The notes: generated by a model not told the origin, from the sequence alone. Counted from the first letter of the stretch, positions 52,660 through 61,412 are shown. The stretch is 64,000 nt of DNA from Acidobacteriota bacterium (GCA_019244185.1 JAFATB010000023.1:248001-312000); one strand, 5' to 3'. Numbers and translations: made by a program.

Positions 52660-53709
52660 CTACGAAAATACCGAGCTCGTCGCGCTCTCGAACCGCGCCA
52701 GAAAGCGCGGCCACGGCAACGCGCGCACGCCGGCCAGCGCCTCGCCGTCCGCCGTCATCGTGCCGCGCGTAGCGAGGAACTCGCGAAACGCCACGGCGAG
52801 CTGCGAGGCCGGCATCCGCGTGCGCGCCGCGTACGTTTCAAAGTACGCCCGCACCGCGCGCGAGACGTGGTTGCGCTCGAGGAACGTCCGTGCGAACGCG
52901 ACCTCCGGGTCGGCCATGCGATAAGCGCTCCACGGATAGTTCACGCCGTACGTCAGCGGATAGTGGAAGAGATCGACCGCGCAGGGCGCCGATGGCGCGA
53001 AGTGCTCCCAGTCGACGACGGCCACGCAGTCGTCGCTGCGCAGGACGTTGTGCGCCCAGTAATCTCCGTGCCGCGCCGCGACGTGCTCGCGCTGCCGCGT
53101 CGCCTCGTGAAACGCTGCAAGCCAGCGCGCCGCCGCGCGAAAGTGCGCATCGATATAGCGCGACGGCGCGAGGGCCGACTGCATGTCCGCGTACGCGGAA
53201 CGCCCGCGCACCGCGCTGCTGACGAGCACCTCGCCGCGCGGCGCGGTGACGTAGTGCAGCACCGACGGCACGGTCGCGCGCAGCGGCGGCGGCAGCATCG
53301 CGTGAAGCCGGCGCAGCGCGTCGGCTTCCGCGTCGAGCGAGCCGTTCACCGCATCGTTCTGCGCTTTCGCGACCGCGAACGGCGCCGCGCTGTCGCCTTC
53401 GAACAAAAACGCGAGCAGTCGCCGCCGCCCGCTCTGGTCGACGTCGTCCAGCACGATCCAGCGCAGGCCGTCCATCGACGAGCCGCGCACGACCTCCGCG
53501 CGTACGACGTCCAGCAGCAGCGCCGTCAGCGAGTCGTTGAGATCGACGTCCGGCGGCCGCACCGCGATGCCGAGGCACGCGCGCAGCAAGCGCTCGCGCC
53601 GGCTCTTCGGCACGTTGACCGTTCGCTGAAAATAGAGAAGCGCCGCGCCAGACCTCGGCAGCGGCGCAAGCGGTTCAGCCGGTGCAAAGTCGACGCGCGC
53701 CACCGTCAC
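52660..53709 (-). CDS. Aminoglycoside-phosphotransferase-fold protein
   Basis: A 349-residue APH/choline-kinase-like protein with an intact phosphotransferase core: HGDYWAHN (H214, D216, N221) and AVVDWEHF with the metal Asp at about 233. An N-terminal ATP-lobe-like region precedes it. The start GTG 53709 overlaps the Wzx stop by 4 bp (GTGA). It may phosphorylate a sugar or other small molecule of the polysaccharide; its substrate is unknown. Confidence 0.85.
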   Translation of the reverse strand: MTVARVDFAPAEPLAPLPRSGAALLYFQRTVNVPKSRRERLLRACLGIAVRPPDVDLNDSLTALLLDVVRAEVVRGSSMDGLRWIVLDDVDQSGRRRLLAFLFEGDSAAPFAVAKAQNDAVNGSLDAEADALRRLHAMLPPPLRATVPSVLHYVTAPRGEVLVSSAVRGRSAYADMQSALAPSRYIDAHFRAAARWLAAFHEATRQREHVAARHGDYWAHNVLRSDDCVAVVDWEHFAPSAPCAVDLFHYPLTYGVNYPWSAYRMADPEVAFARTFLERNHVSRAVRAYFETYAARTRMPASQLAVAFREFLATRGTMTADGEALAGVRALPWPRFLARFESATSSVFS

Positions 53710-55184
53710 GTCGCGACCTCGGCGCTCCCGCGCGGGAAGAAGTGATGCCGCGCCGCGCGCACCAGTTCCGGATCGAGGAGCGCCACGACGATCGCGTGCA
53801 CGAGCGCGCCGATCATCACGCCGCCGGCCACCTGCACCGTCAGCGCGAGCGAGTCGCTCGCGCGCATCCAGAAGATCAGCGGCGCGATCATCGCCGTGCC
53901 GCCGGCGATGCCCGGCATGAACGCGTACGCCATGTCGCGCGTGCTGACGCCGATGACCGGCGCGGTGATGGCGAGGTTGACGATCGTCGTCAGCGCCGTC
54001 GCCACGACCATCCCGGCCGCGATCGCCACCGCGCCCCACCGTGCGCCGGCGATGCACGCGATGACGACGAGCACCGCCTTCAGCATCGTGAAGTTCGCGA
54101 GCAGCCGCGCGTGTCCCGTCGCCTTGAGCACGTCACCCGCCTGCGCCGTGAGACAGCGCAGCGCCGCGGCGATGGCGAGCATGCTGAGGATCGGCGCGGA
54201 GGCGATCCACTGCGGACCGAAGAACGCGACGACGATCGGACGCGAGAGCACCGCCAGCCCGATCGCCGCGGGAATCGTGATCGCGGAGATGTAGCGCGTA
54301 GTCATGAGGAACGGCCGGCGCATCGACTCGCCCGCGGCATGCAGCTTCGCAAAGGCCGGGAAGAGCACGCGCGCGAGAACCCAGAGCAACGTCATGACCG
54401 TCGTCTCCGGGATCTTGCTCGCCATCTGATAGAGGCCGAGGACGGTCGTGCCGAGGACGTGGCCGACGACGACGAGATCGGTATTGTTCGTGATCGCGGC
54501 GACGCCGTTGATCATCAGGATGCTGCGGCCGTACGCGAGCATCGGCCGCACGAGATCCCACGGCACGCGCAGCGACGGACGCCACGGCACCGCCGCCCAC
54601 AGCAGCAGCGTGCGGCAGACCGTGCCGGCCAGGCGGCCCCACACGAGACTCCACGCGCCGAAGCCGAACCACGCCAGCGCGAGCGCCACCGCGGCGTTCG
54701 CGAGCGCGAGGCTGAACTCGGGGATCACGTGCACGTGGAAGCGGAGGTCCTTCTGCGCGAGCGCGTCGTGCGTGTTCGCGAGGTAGCGGATGATGAACGT
54801 GAACGAGAGCGCGCGTACGATCGGCGCGCCGTTCGCGGCGTGGAAGAAGTCGGCGATGAACGGCGCGAGCAGCAGCGTGATGCCGCACCAGAAGATGCCG
54901 GAGGCGATGCTGACGAGGAACGTGACCTGCGCGGCGTCTTCGCGGCGGTCCGGCCAGTAGACGAGCGCCATGCCCGCGCCGAGGTCGCCGATCGTGTCGG
55001 CGTACGTCATGTAGGCGAGCGCGAACGCGAGCAGGCCGAACTCGCGCGGCGCGAGCAGTCGCGCCAGCAGCGCGAGGCCGACCAGCGTGATGACTTTCGC
55101 GCCCGCGGTCGCGACGAACGCCCATCCCGCCGCACGCGCGGCCGAGCGTCCGACGGTCATCCCTCGCTCCGGAGCATCGTGCAC
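53706..55184 (-). CDS. Wzx-like polysaccharide flippase
   Basis: A 492-residue polytopic membrane protein of the MOP/polysaccharide-transporter type. The first helices (GRSAARAAGWAFVATAGAKV, LVGLALLARLLAPREFGL) and LGDLGAGMALVYW are characteristic of Wzx/RfbX-type flippases. About twelve hydrophobic segments are seen. It would move the undecaprenyl-linked repeat unit across the inner membrane. It overlaps the phosphotransferase gene by 4 bp. An internal ATG at 55160 is an alternative start. Confidence 0.91.
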   Translation of the reverse strand: MHDAPERGMTVGRSAARAAGWAFVATAGAKVITLVGLALLARLLAPREFGLLAFALAYMTYADTIGDLGAGMALVYWPDRREDAAQVTFLVSIASGIFWCGITLLLAPFIADFFHAANGAPIVRALSFTFIIRYLANTHDALAQKDLRFHVHVIPEFSLALANAAVALALAWFGFGAWSLVWGRLAGTVCRTLLLWAAVPWRPSLRVPWDLVRPMLAYGRSILMINGVAAITNNTDLVVVGHVLGTTVLGLYQMASKIPETTVMTLLWVLARVLFPAFAKLHAAGESMRRPFLMTTRYISAITIPAAIGLAVLSRPIVVAFFGPQWIASAPILSMLAIAAALRCLTAQAGDVLKATGHARLLANFTMLKAVLVVIACIAGARWGAVAIAAGMVVATALTTIVNLAITAPVIGVSTRDMAYAFMPGIAGGTAMIAPLIFWMRASDSLALTVQVAGGVMIGALVHAIVVALLDPELVRAARHHFFPRGSAEVAT

Positions 55185-55206
55185 GCCCTGAGCGAAAAAC
55201 AGGCCA

Positions 55207-56877
55207 TCACGCTTCGACGGTGCGCTCGCGCGTGAGCCGCGCGATCCCGGCGATGAATCCGAGGTACAGGCCGGGATAGCGCAAGTGCGTTTCGTGCAGC
55301 ACGAGACTGGCGGCGAGGTAGCCGCAGATGGCGATGCCGAGCCCCATCGCGAGGATGGCGTGCTCGGCTTCTCCGCGCGCGAGGAGCATGTTGCGCGAGC
55401 GCCAGAGCACGACGAACGCGGCGAGCAGCGTCGCGCCGAACGTGGCCAGGCCGAAGAGCCCGCTCTCGGAGGCGATCTGCGTCGCGAGCGAATGCGGATC
55501 GCCGGAACTGCCGGCGTCGGAGTAGTCGTACAGCGCGGAGCCGACGATGTTCGCGTACTCGTAGTAGTGGCGCGTGAACTGTCCCGCGCCGACGCCGAAC
55601 AGCGGATGCTCGGCGAACATCTCGATGCCGGAACGCACGAAGAGCTTGCGCAGTTCGACCGAGCCGTCGACGGGCGCGGTGCTTTCCGCGCCGGGCAGCA
55701 GCGTCTTGAGCGTGCCGAGCCGCTGCTCGATGAGCTCCGCGGGAAGGAAGAGCAGCACGATCGCGAATCCCGCGGCGCCGAGGGCGACCGTCTTGATGCG
55801 CACTTTCGCGGCGAAGAGCATCAGCACCGCCATGCCCGCCATGGCCAGCATCGCGCCGCGCGAGTACGTGACGAGCGTCCCCGCGGTGGCCATCGCCGCG
55901 GCGGCGAAGTACGCGAGCCGGTTGCGCGTGCGGCGCTGCGCGAGGCCGAGGGCGACGGCGAGCGGAATGGCGACGAGAAGAATGCGCGCGTAGAAATTCG
56001 GATCGTCGACGGGGGGTCCCGACGCGCGCGGCAGATCGACTTCGCCGTAGATGTTGCCGGTCTGCAGATCGACCATGCCGCCGAGAAAATCGGTCATGCG
56101 TCCGGTGAGCACCTGCACGACCGAGATGGCGGAGAAGACCGCCGCCGCGCCGACGAGCGCGGTCATCGCCGTCCGCAGCGCGTGCCACGACGCGGCCAGA
56201 CTGCCGGCGAGGATGCAAATCATCACCGCCTTGATCGCCTCGCCGACGCGCTTGTCGGCGAGCTGCTGATCGGTTGCCCAGATGGTCGTCGAAAAGAGCA
56301 CGTACGCGTACGAGGCGAGCAGCAGCGGTACCGCCTGCATGACGATCGTGCCGGGACGGAAGCTCGCGCGATGTTTCCAGACGACGATCGCGAGCATGGC
56401 GATGATCGGCTGCAGCAGCGACGGCACGGGATACCGCAGCATGATCGTGTTCGAGATGTCGGTGTAGACGACGAGCACGAGGAACGGCAGCCCGAGCGTG
56501 AACGGCAGCGACGGCGCGGTGGCGGGCGCGCGCGCCTCGAACTCCGGCGGCGCGGGCGGCAGCGCGAGACGCGGCGGGACGCGGCGCGCGGCGCGCACGA
56601 ACGCGGAGCCGGTCGCGCCGACCGCGGCGAACGCGGTGAGGAGCGTCGCGTCGACGGTGTTGCCGAAGCAGATCGCGAGCGCGGCAACGGAGTACGCCGT
56701 CGCGAGCAGCCCCGATTCTTCCTGCGCGAGCCACGCGGAGATCGCGACGGCGCCGAGGTACGCGCCGAAGATCGCCACGGGCGACGACGGCGCGAGGTAC
56801 GCGATGCCGGTGGCGATGACGACGAGATCGAGCGCGACCGCGTGACGGATCAGCGTGCGGCGCGTGGCGGGAGTCAT
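55207..56877 (-). CDS. O-antigen ligase/Wzy-like polymerase
   Basis: A 556-residue polytopic membrane protein. A large periplasmic loop and the Wzy_C-type block (SGIEMFAEHPLFGVGAGQFT), typical of WaaL/Wzy proteins, lie in the C-terminal half. It could polymerise or ligate the repeat units. Coupled by a 4-bp overlap (56874-56877) to the Wzz-like gene upstream and 22 bp from the flippase gene. Confidence 0.9.
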   Translation of the reverse strand: MTPATRRTLIRHAVALDLVVIATGIAYLAPSSPVAIFGAYLGAVAISAWLAQEESGLLATAYSVAALAICFGNTVDATLLTAFAAVGATGSAFVRAARRVPPRLALPPAPPEFEARAPATAPSLPFTLGLPFLVLVVYTDISNTIMLRYPVPSLLQPIIAMLAIVVWKHRASFRPGTIVMQAVPLLLASYAYVLFSTTIWATDQQLADKRVGEAIKAVMICILAGSLAASWHALRTAMTALVGAAAVFSAISVVQVLTGRMTDFLGGMVDLQTGNIYGEVDLPRASGPPVDDPNFYARILLVAIPLAVALGLAQRRTRNRLAYFAAAAMATAGTLVTYSRGAMLAMAGMAVLMLFAAKVRIKTVALGAAGFAIVLLFLPAELIEQRLGTLKTLLPGAESTAPVDGSVELRKLFVRSGIEMFAEHPLFGVGAGQFTRHYYEYANIVGSALYDYSDAGSSGDPHSLATQIASESGLFGLATFGATLLAAFVVLWRSRNMLLARGEAEHAILAMGLGIAICGYLAASLVLHETHLRYPGLYLGFIAGIARLTRERTVEA

Positions 56878-57536
56878 GATGCCGCGCGGTGGCGGCGGTC
56901 GAGGAAGTACGCGGTGGCCATCGCCAGCACCGCGCCGAGGACGAAGCCGGCGATCAGCGCGCGTCCGGTCCGCGGCAGCTCGGCCGCGTCGGGTGCGAGC
57001 GCGGGAGAGAGCAGCGTGACGGTGTAGATCTCGTACATCGCGTGCGTCTGCTCGCTGACGGCGGCGGGGATCGCATTCGCGACGGCGCTGATGCGGCGCG
57101 GGTCGGTGCCTTCCACGGTGATGCGGAAGAGGTTCGTGGTCGGCACGACGACGGCGTCGACGTGGTCTTTCGGATCGGCGTGCACCTGCCGCAGCGTCAG
57201 CGGCGTCGAGACGAGCGCGGCGACCGTGGCGACGACGACGCGGCGTTCGAGCGTGTCGACGCCGTGCAGCACGTCGCCGATCTGCATCTGCTTGACGCGC
57301 GGCGCGACCGCGCCGATGGCGACCGCGCGATACTGCTTCGGCTGCATCGCCGCGGCGAGATACGCGAGCAGCGCGACCGCGAGCGTGATCAGCGCGACCA
57401 CCGGCCAGTGACGCCGCGCCGCGCGCAGCATGTCGTCCGCGACGTTGCGGAACAGCGGACGCGGCCCGTCGCCAATCCGCAACTGGCGCAGTGCCTCGGC
57501 GTCATTTCGTGAATCGGCGTAGCTGGGTGTGTCCAC
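56874..57536 (-). CDS. Wzz-like chain-length determinant protein
   Basis: A 220-residue protein with a helix near residue 45 (WPVVALITLAVALLAYLAAAM) and another near the end (ALIAGFVLGAVLAMATAYFL), enclosing a periplasmic domain, the topology of Wzz/PCP proteins. It is small for the family and has no tyrosine-kinase extension. It is likely to affect polymer length. It is coupled to the polymerase gene (4-bp overlap). Confidence 0.83.
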   Translation of the reverse strand: MDTPSYADSRNDAEALRQLRIGDGPRPLFRNVADDMLRAARRHWPVVALITLAVALLAYLAAAMQPKQYRAVAIGAVAPRVKQMQIGDVLHGVDTLERRVVVATVAALVSTPLTLRQVHADPKDHVDAVVVPTTNLFRITVEGTDPRRISAVANAIPAAVSEQTHAMYEIYTVTLLSPALAPDAAELPRTGRALIAGFVLGAVLAMATAYFLDRRHRAAS

Positions 57537-57575
57537 GGCTGAGCCCCGCGCCGTGCAAGGGAAACGCCAGCGAAG

Positions 57576-59000
57576 TCAGCGCGGGCGGTAACGCAGCCCG
57601 TCGATGACCACCGCGTCGCCGTCGATGTTCAGCGTGTGCGTGCCGATCAGCTCCGCGTTCCAGTCCGGCTCGATCGTGCCGGCGGCGCGCTCTTCGTACG
57701 CTTCCGTGGTGAGCGTGACGATCTCGCGGAGCGCGATCGAATGGCCGTAGCGGCGCGCGCCGTTTTGCGCGGGACGCAGCAGGCGTCCGTCGCGGAGGAA
57801 CGGCCGTCCCGCGCAACGTCCCGCCGTGACGTCGATCATCAGCGGATTGCGCGGATGCGACGTCCACGGACCGAGCGGCGAGTCGGCGTGATAGAGCGAG
57901 AGCTCGTCGTAGGTCTCGCCGTCGGGGGCCGTCGAGACGTAGAGCCACCAGCGGCCCGCGTGCTCGAAGAGCGTCGCGTCGACGGCGCGCAGTCCGCGCA
58001 TCAGCGTCGCGTGCGGCTCCCATTCATACGGAAAGTTCGTCGCGCGATACAGCTCGATCGTTTCGTTCTCGCCGGTCTCGGGAAGCATGTAGTGCGCGCC
58101 GTTCCACGCGAAGACGCACGGATAGGAGAGGTGATACGGACGGGTGAGGACGGTGCGCGGAGATGACGCGGTGCCGTCGCGCCGCAGCTCCATCACCGCG
58201 ATCGTGCCGCGGTTTTCGGCGAAGAGCATCTCCTCGACGAAGAGCCACGTGTGCGCGCCGTCCTGGAAGACGAACGGATCCGCCCAAAGACGATCGTCGG
58301 GCGGCAGCAGCGCGTGGAACTTCGCGTAGTCGTGATGGCCGAAGCCGAAGGCGACGAACCACTGCTCGTTCATGGTGCGGTCGCGTTTCCGCTGCCGCAG
58401 GAACGCGCGCGCACGTTGCGCGAGCACGCTGCCGCGCGACGTTGACGGTTTCTCCGCCGGCAGTTCGAGTCGCGGCGGCAGCTCCTGCGTGCGATGCAAC
58501 CGCGCAAGCTCGGAGATGATCAGCGACGCGGCTTTCGCGAAGAGGCGGCTCGTGCCGCGGCGGAGCGAGATCGCATCGACGGCCGCGCGTGCGCTCGCGA
58601 TCGGACGGCCGTCCGCTTCGAGAAGCGCGAGCGTGGTGTCGCGCGCGGACGCGAGCTCCGCGAGCGCATCGGACGTACGCAGCGTCCAGACGCCGAAGCG
58701 TGGGGCGAGGTCGGGGAGCCGCGTGCCAGGCGCGAAGTCGAGAACGACGTCGACGTCGTCGTTGTCGTTCGCATTCAACGCGATCTCCCGCGGCTCGAAC
58801 GCGGAGCCCGCGCGGCGAAACACGACGTCGTCGAGCTGCTCGTACAACGTGCGCCGTTCGCGCGCGCGCGGCGCGCCTTCGACGACGCGCACGATGCGCG
58901 CAAAGTCGGCGTCGCGGATGGCGTCGACGACGCGCGCGATCCACGCCGGCTGCGGCGACGGAGCGATGCGGACGGCGACGCGCAGCGGGGCGTTCGGCAC
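57576..59000 (-). CDS. GIPC-transferase-like protein with degenerate formyltransferase-like N-terminus
   Basis: A 474-residue protein. From about residue 215 it matches the glucosamine inositolphosphorylceramide transferase 1-like N-terminal domain (a five-bladed GH43-like fold): WADPFVFQDGAHTWLFVEEM, YPCVFAWNGAHYMLPETGEN, RWWLYVSTAPDG, NPLMIDVTAGRCAGRPFL. The N-terminal 190 residues resemble a formyltransferase-like fold (RTLYEQLDDVVFRRAG, VDVVLDF, FGVWTLRTSD), but the usual H-H-G-D at that point is absent, so formylation is unlikely. It probably transfers or modifies a sugar. It is the first gene after the terminator at 59.1 kb. Confidence 0.75.
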   Translation of the reverse strand: MPNAPLRVAVRIAPSPQPAWIARVVDAIRDADFARIVRVVEGAPRARERRTLYEQLDDVVFRRAGSAFEPREIALNANDNDDVDVVLDFAPGTRLPDLAPRFGVWTLRTSDALAELASARDTTLALLEADGRPIASARAAVDAISLRRGTSRLFAKAASLIISELARLHRTQELPPRLELPAEKPSTSRGSVLAQRARAFLRQRKRDRTMNEQWFVAFGFGHHDYAKFHALLPPDDRLWADPFVFQDGAHTWLFVEEMLFAENRGTIAVMELRRDGTASSPRTVLTRPYHLSYPCVFAWNGAHYMLPETGENETIELYRATNFPYEWEPHATLMRGLRAVDATLFEHAGRWWLYVSTAPDGETYDELSLYHADSPLGPWTSHPRNPLMIDVTAGRCAGRPFLRDGRLLRPAQNGARRYGHSIALREIVTLTTEAYEERAAGTIEPDWNAELIGTHTLNIDGDAVVIDGLRYRPR

Positions 59001-59041
59001 GCGGGCGCGGCGGTGCAGAAGTGACGCCAGTCAGAAAAGAC

Positions 59042-59156
59042 GAATGAAGAACGCAGAACGCAGAATGAAGAACGTAGAAAAGAGAAACGGGCGACGTGCG
59101 GATTCGCGCGTCGCCCGTTTCAACATTCTGTGTTCTGCGTTCTGCGTTCTGAATTC
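59042..59156. repeat. Inverted repeat with AGAACGCAG units
   Basis: Left arm AGAACGCAGAACGCAGAATG (59048-59067) and its complement-type partner in the right arm (59124-59156) enclose the GC-rich hairpin at 59084-59121. The short unit GAACGCA recurs in each arm. No ORF is inside. It looks like a dispersed non-coding element that also acts as terminator. Confidence 0.8.
59084..59121. terminator. Strong bidirectional hairpin between beta-helix gene and rest of locus
   Basis: GAAACGGGCGACG at 59084-59096 pairs perfectly with CGTCGCCCGTTTC at 59109-59121 over 13 bp, with a 12-nt loop. The 5' purine/AAA and 3' TTT ends make an A-tract/T-tract terminator in both directions. It lies after the beta-helix stop on the minus strand and so limits read-through into the GIPC-like gene. 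Confidence 0.75.
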
Positions 59157-59177
59157 AAGCCGCGCAGCGGCGTCTTT

Positions 59178-61100
59178 CTAAGACGCGCGGCGCTTCGCGG
59201 CCGCCGTCTTGGTCGTGCCATACGTGCTGGCGCGCGGCGACGTGTTGCCCGACCCGTCGACCGCTTCGAGCGCGTAGGTGTAGCGCGTGCCGGAGAGGAG
59301 GCCGGTGTCGACGTACGACTGCGTCGTGATGCGCGCGATCTGCACGCCGTTGCGATAGAGCACGTACGCGGCGATGCCGACGTTGTCGAACGACTTGCCC
59401 CACGACAGCGAGATGGACGTCGTGGTGACGGCGGCGGGGCTGAACGGCAGCGGGATCGTCGGCGCCTGCACGTCGCCGGTGCCGGGGTTCGGCGCGGACG
59501 CGACGGTGGCCACGGCGACGGTCGCGCTGCGCGCGGACTCGAGGCCGTTCGTGCCGATCGCGGAGACGGCGTAGGAGTACGTGGCCGCGGAGGCGAGGCC
59601 GGTGTCGACCCACGTCGTCGAGGCGGTGGTGCCGAGGGCCACGCCGTTGCGGTACATCGTGTAGTTCTTCACCGAGCCGGTGGAGGCGCTCCAGTTGATC
59701 GTGACGGTCGTGCCGGACGCGGAGCCGGTCACGTTGACCGGAACGCTCGGAGCCACCGGCGCGGGCGCGGAGGCGCTGCTGAACTCCTGCGCGCCGATGT
59801 CGTACGAGCTCGTGCGCGCCACGCCGAAGTAATCGTTCGTGACGGTGGCCACGTCGGCGCCGCGGCCGATGAGCGGCGAGGTCGAGGTCAGCTTGTAGTC
59901 GGCCGCGGTGACGCCGCCCGGATTCACGAAACCGGGGTTGAGCAGCACGTCGCCGATGCCCGCGGCCACGCCGGCGATGCCGCCGTACCACGCGTTGTTC
60001 TTGAAGGTCGTGCCGGCGCCTTCGATGTTCGGCGTGTTGACGCCGCCGTTCTGGTAGAAGACGTTGTTCACGAAGAGATTGTTCGCGTGCGCGTCCTGCG
60101 CGATCCAGATCATCTGCTGCGCGGACTTGTAGAACGTGTTGTTCGCCACGACCGCGTTCTTGAGGCCGCCGCCGTTGTCGTACGCGCCGTAGAAGAAGCC
60201 CCAGCGCGTGTTGACGACGATGTTGTTCGTCCACGTGTTGTCGGACGACGGGAGCGAGCTGTCGTAGACCTCGTTGGCCGTGCCGAAGCCGCAGGCGGGC
60301 ATGCCGTCGCGGAAGTAGCGCGAGAGGCCGGTGCTGTAGATGAGGTTCGCGTTGGTGGTGATGAAGCGCGAGTTGTCGACGTAGACGCCGACGCTGAAGT
60401 TGTCGCGGATGGTGTTGTTCTGGACGAGATCGTTCTGCGCGAGGATCGTCACCACGCCTTCGCCGTCGTTCTCGTAGATCGTGTTGTTCGTCACGCGCGA
60501 GTCGTTCGTGCGGACGAGCGAGACGCCGGTGGCCCAGCCGCCGTTCCAGTTGTGCGCCTGGTTCTCGATGACGTTGTGATAGACGGTGTTGCTGTCGACG
60601 GAGTTGTTGTAGCTCTGGCCGAAGCCTTCCGCGCCGACGTAGATGCCGTTGCGAAAGTTGTCGTGGACGGTGTTGTTGATCAGCGTGACGTCGTGCGAGC
60701 CGTAGCTGCAGAGGCCGATCGAGACGCCATTGCGGATCTCGAAGCCGCCGAGGGTGACGAACGCCGCTTCCGAGACGGTGACGACGTTGTTGCCGGTGCC
60801 GACGTTCGCGCCGTCGAAGATGACCTTCTCGTTGGGGTAGGGCTGGAAGGTGATGCGCGCGGTCGCCGTGCCTTTGGAGCCGATCATCACGCGCTCGCTG
60901 TAGATGCCGCCGCGGACCTGAACCGTGTCGCCCGGTTTCACCGCGTACGAGGCGCGCGTCACCGTCTTGAACGGAGCGGCGAGCGAGCCGGCGTTGGCAT
61001 CATTTCCGCTGGTAGCGACGTAGTAAGTCGCGGCGTGGGCGGTGGCGGTGGAGAGCACCGCGAAAAGGACTGCGGCTACGGCAACTTTGAACGAACGCAT
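59178..61100 (-). CDS. Secreted right-handed parallel beta-helix protein with two Fn3 domains
   Basis: A 640-residue exported protein. A signal peptide (MRSFKVAVAAVLFAVLSTATAHA) is followed by a DUF1565-like start (ATYYVATSGNDANAGSLAAPF) and a solenoid of N-x-I/V-x-x-N-turns (for example NNTVHDNFRNGIYVG, NNTIYENDGEGVV) to about residue 435, then two fibronectin type III domains (about 450-535 and 550-630). It may bind or cleave a polysaccharide, as many beta-helix proteins do. AGGAGG precedes the ATG. It is transcribed behind the c-di-GMP-I riboswitch. No sorting signal such as PEP-CTERM is seen; it ends K-R-R-A-S. Confidence 0.9.
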   Translation of the reverse strand: MRSFKVAVAAVLFAVLSTATAHAATYYVATSGNDANAGSLAAPFKTVTRASYAVKPGDTVQVRGGIYSERVMIGSKGTATARITFQPYPNEKVIFDGANVGTGNNVVTVSEAAFVTLGGFEIRNGVSIGLCSYGSHDVTLINNTVHDNFRNGIYVGAEGFGQSYNNSVDSNTVYHNVIENQAHNWNGGWATGVSLVRTNDSRVTNNTIYENDGEGVVTILAQNDLVQNNTIRDNFSVGVYVDNSRFITTNANLIYSTGLSRYFRDGMPACGFGTANEVYDSSLPSSDNTWTNNIVVNTRWGFFYGAYDNGGGLKNAVVANNTFYKSAQQMIWIAQDAHANNLFVNNVFYQNGGVNTPNIEGAGTTFKNNAWYGGIAGVAAGIGDVLLNPGFVNPGGVTAADYKLTSTSPLIGRGADVATVTNDYFGVARTSSYDIGAQEFSSASAPAPVAPSVPVNVTGSASGTTVTINWSASTGSVKNYTMYRNGVALGTTASTTWVDTGLASAATYSYAVSAIGTNGLESARSATVAVATVASAPNPGTGDVQAPTIPLPFSPAAVTTTSISLSWGKSFDNVGIAAYVLYRNGVQIARITTQSYVDTGLLSGTRYTYALEAVDGSGNTSPRASTYGTTKTAAAKRRAS

Positions 61101-61154
61101 CAGGGCCTCCTGGTGCGGATCACCTCGCGCCGGAACGCCCTGACTTCAGGGGAA

Positions 61155-61186
61155 CAGAAGAAACATGCGCGGCGTCTTGCCGCCGC
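61155..61186 (-). terminator. Candidate terminator stem of the riboswitch expression platform
   Basis: On the minus strand GCGGCG (61186-61181) pairs with CGCCGC (61174-61169) around a 6-nt loop and is followed by a U-rich stretch (GTTTCTTCTGTT). It lies between the aptamer and the start codon, where a transcription terminator controlled by the aptamer would be expected. The antiterminator pairing was not worked out. Confidence 0.5.
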
Positions 61187-61203
61187 CTCATGCATCACCT
61201 GAT

Positions 61204-61285
61204 CACGTTCGGTAGCCCGGCTTTCTGGCTCGTCCAGATCCGTGGCTTTGCGTCCCTCCGTCGCCGGAGGTTTGCCTTTATCGTG
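61204..61285 (-). promoter_or_regulatory. c-di-GMP-I (GEMM-I) riboswitch aptamer
   Basis: Read on the minus strand, the 82 nt contain the class hallmarks in order: a short P1 strand (CACG), AAGGCAAACC, the P2 stem CCTCCG-GCGA-CGGAGG closed by a GNRA loop, GGGACGCAAAGCC, a P3 stem with the tetraloop-receptor-type AGAAAGCC side, GGGCTACCG and the closing CGTG. The G at the position that is A in cGAMP-sensing variants is retained, so c-di-GMP is the expected ligand. It is 103 nt upstream of the beta-helix start codon. Confidence 0.93.
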
Positions 61286-61394
61286 CGACCGCTAAATTGT
61301 TATTCGGCGTAACGAATCTGCTGCGCCGATATTCCGGGAGATCGTGTAAGTCGTTGAATCGAATGGCGAACTCGACGATATACGCGATTTCCGA

Positions 61395-61412
61395 GTGAGC
61401 AAATAATATAGC
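61395..61412. promoter_or_regulatory. AT-rich promoter candidate region
   Basis: In the 354-bp gap between the beta-helix start and pcm, the segment around AAATAATATAGC is the only AT-rich spot in a GC-rich context. It could supply a -10 element for pcm (plus) or, on the minus strand (TATATT), for the riboswitch transcript. No convincing -35 was found, so direction is uncertain. Confidence 0.3.

Noticed and set aside
53682..55235. A 517-residue plus-strand open frame
   Set aside because: It is antisense to the flippase gene and has shadow composition (R/D/E/H-rich).
57576..59000. An active sugar N-formyltransferase feeding the formamidase-like proteins
   Set aside because: The N-terminal domain lacks the expected catalytic H-H-G-D, so the link was not claimed.
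59130..61202. A 690-residue plus-strand open frame
   Set aside because: It is antisense to the beta-helix gene; its Val/Asp-rich text is a shadow of the N-x-V repeats.
61204..61285. Possible cGAMP (GEMM-Ib) specificity of the riboswitch
   Set aside because: By hand alignment to the known class I aptamer, the discriminating position still has G, not A; left as c-di-GMP.
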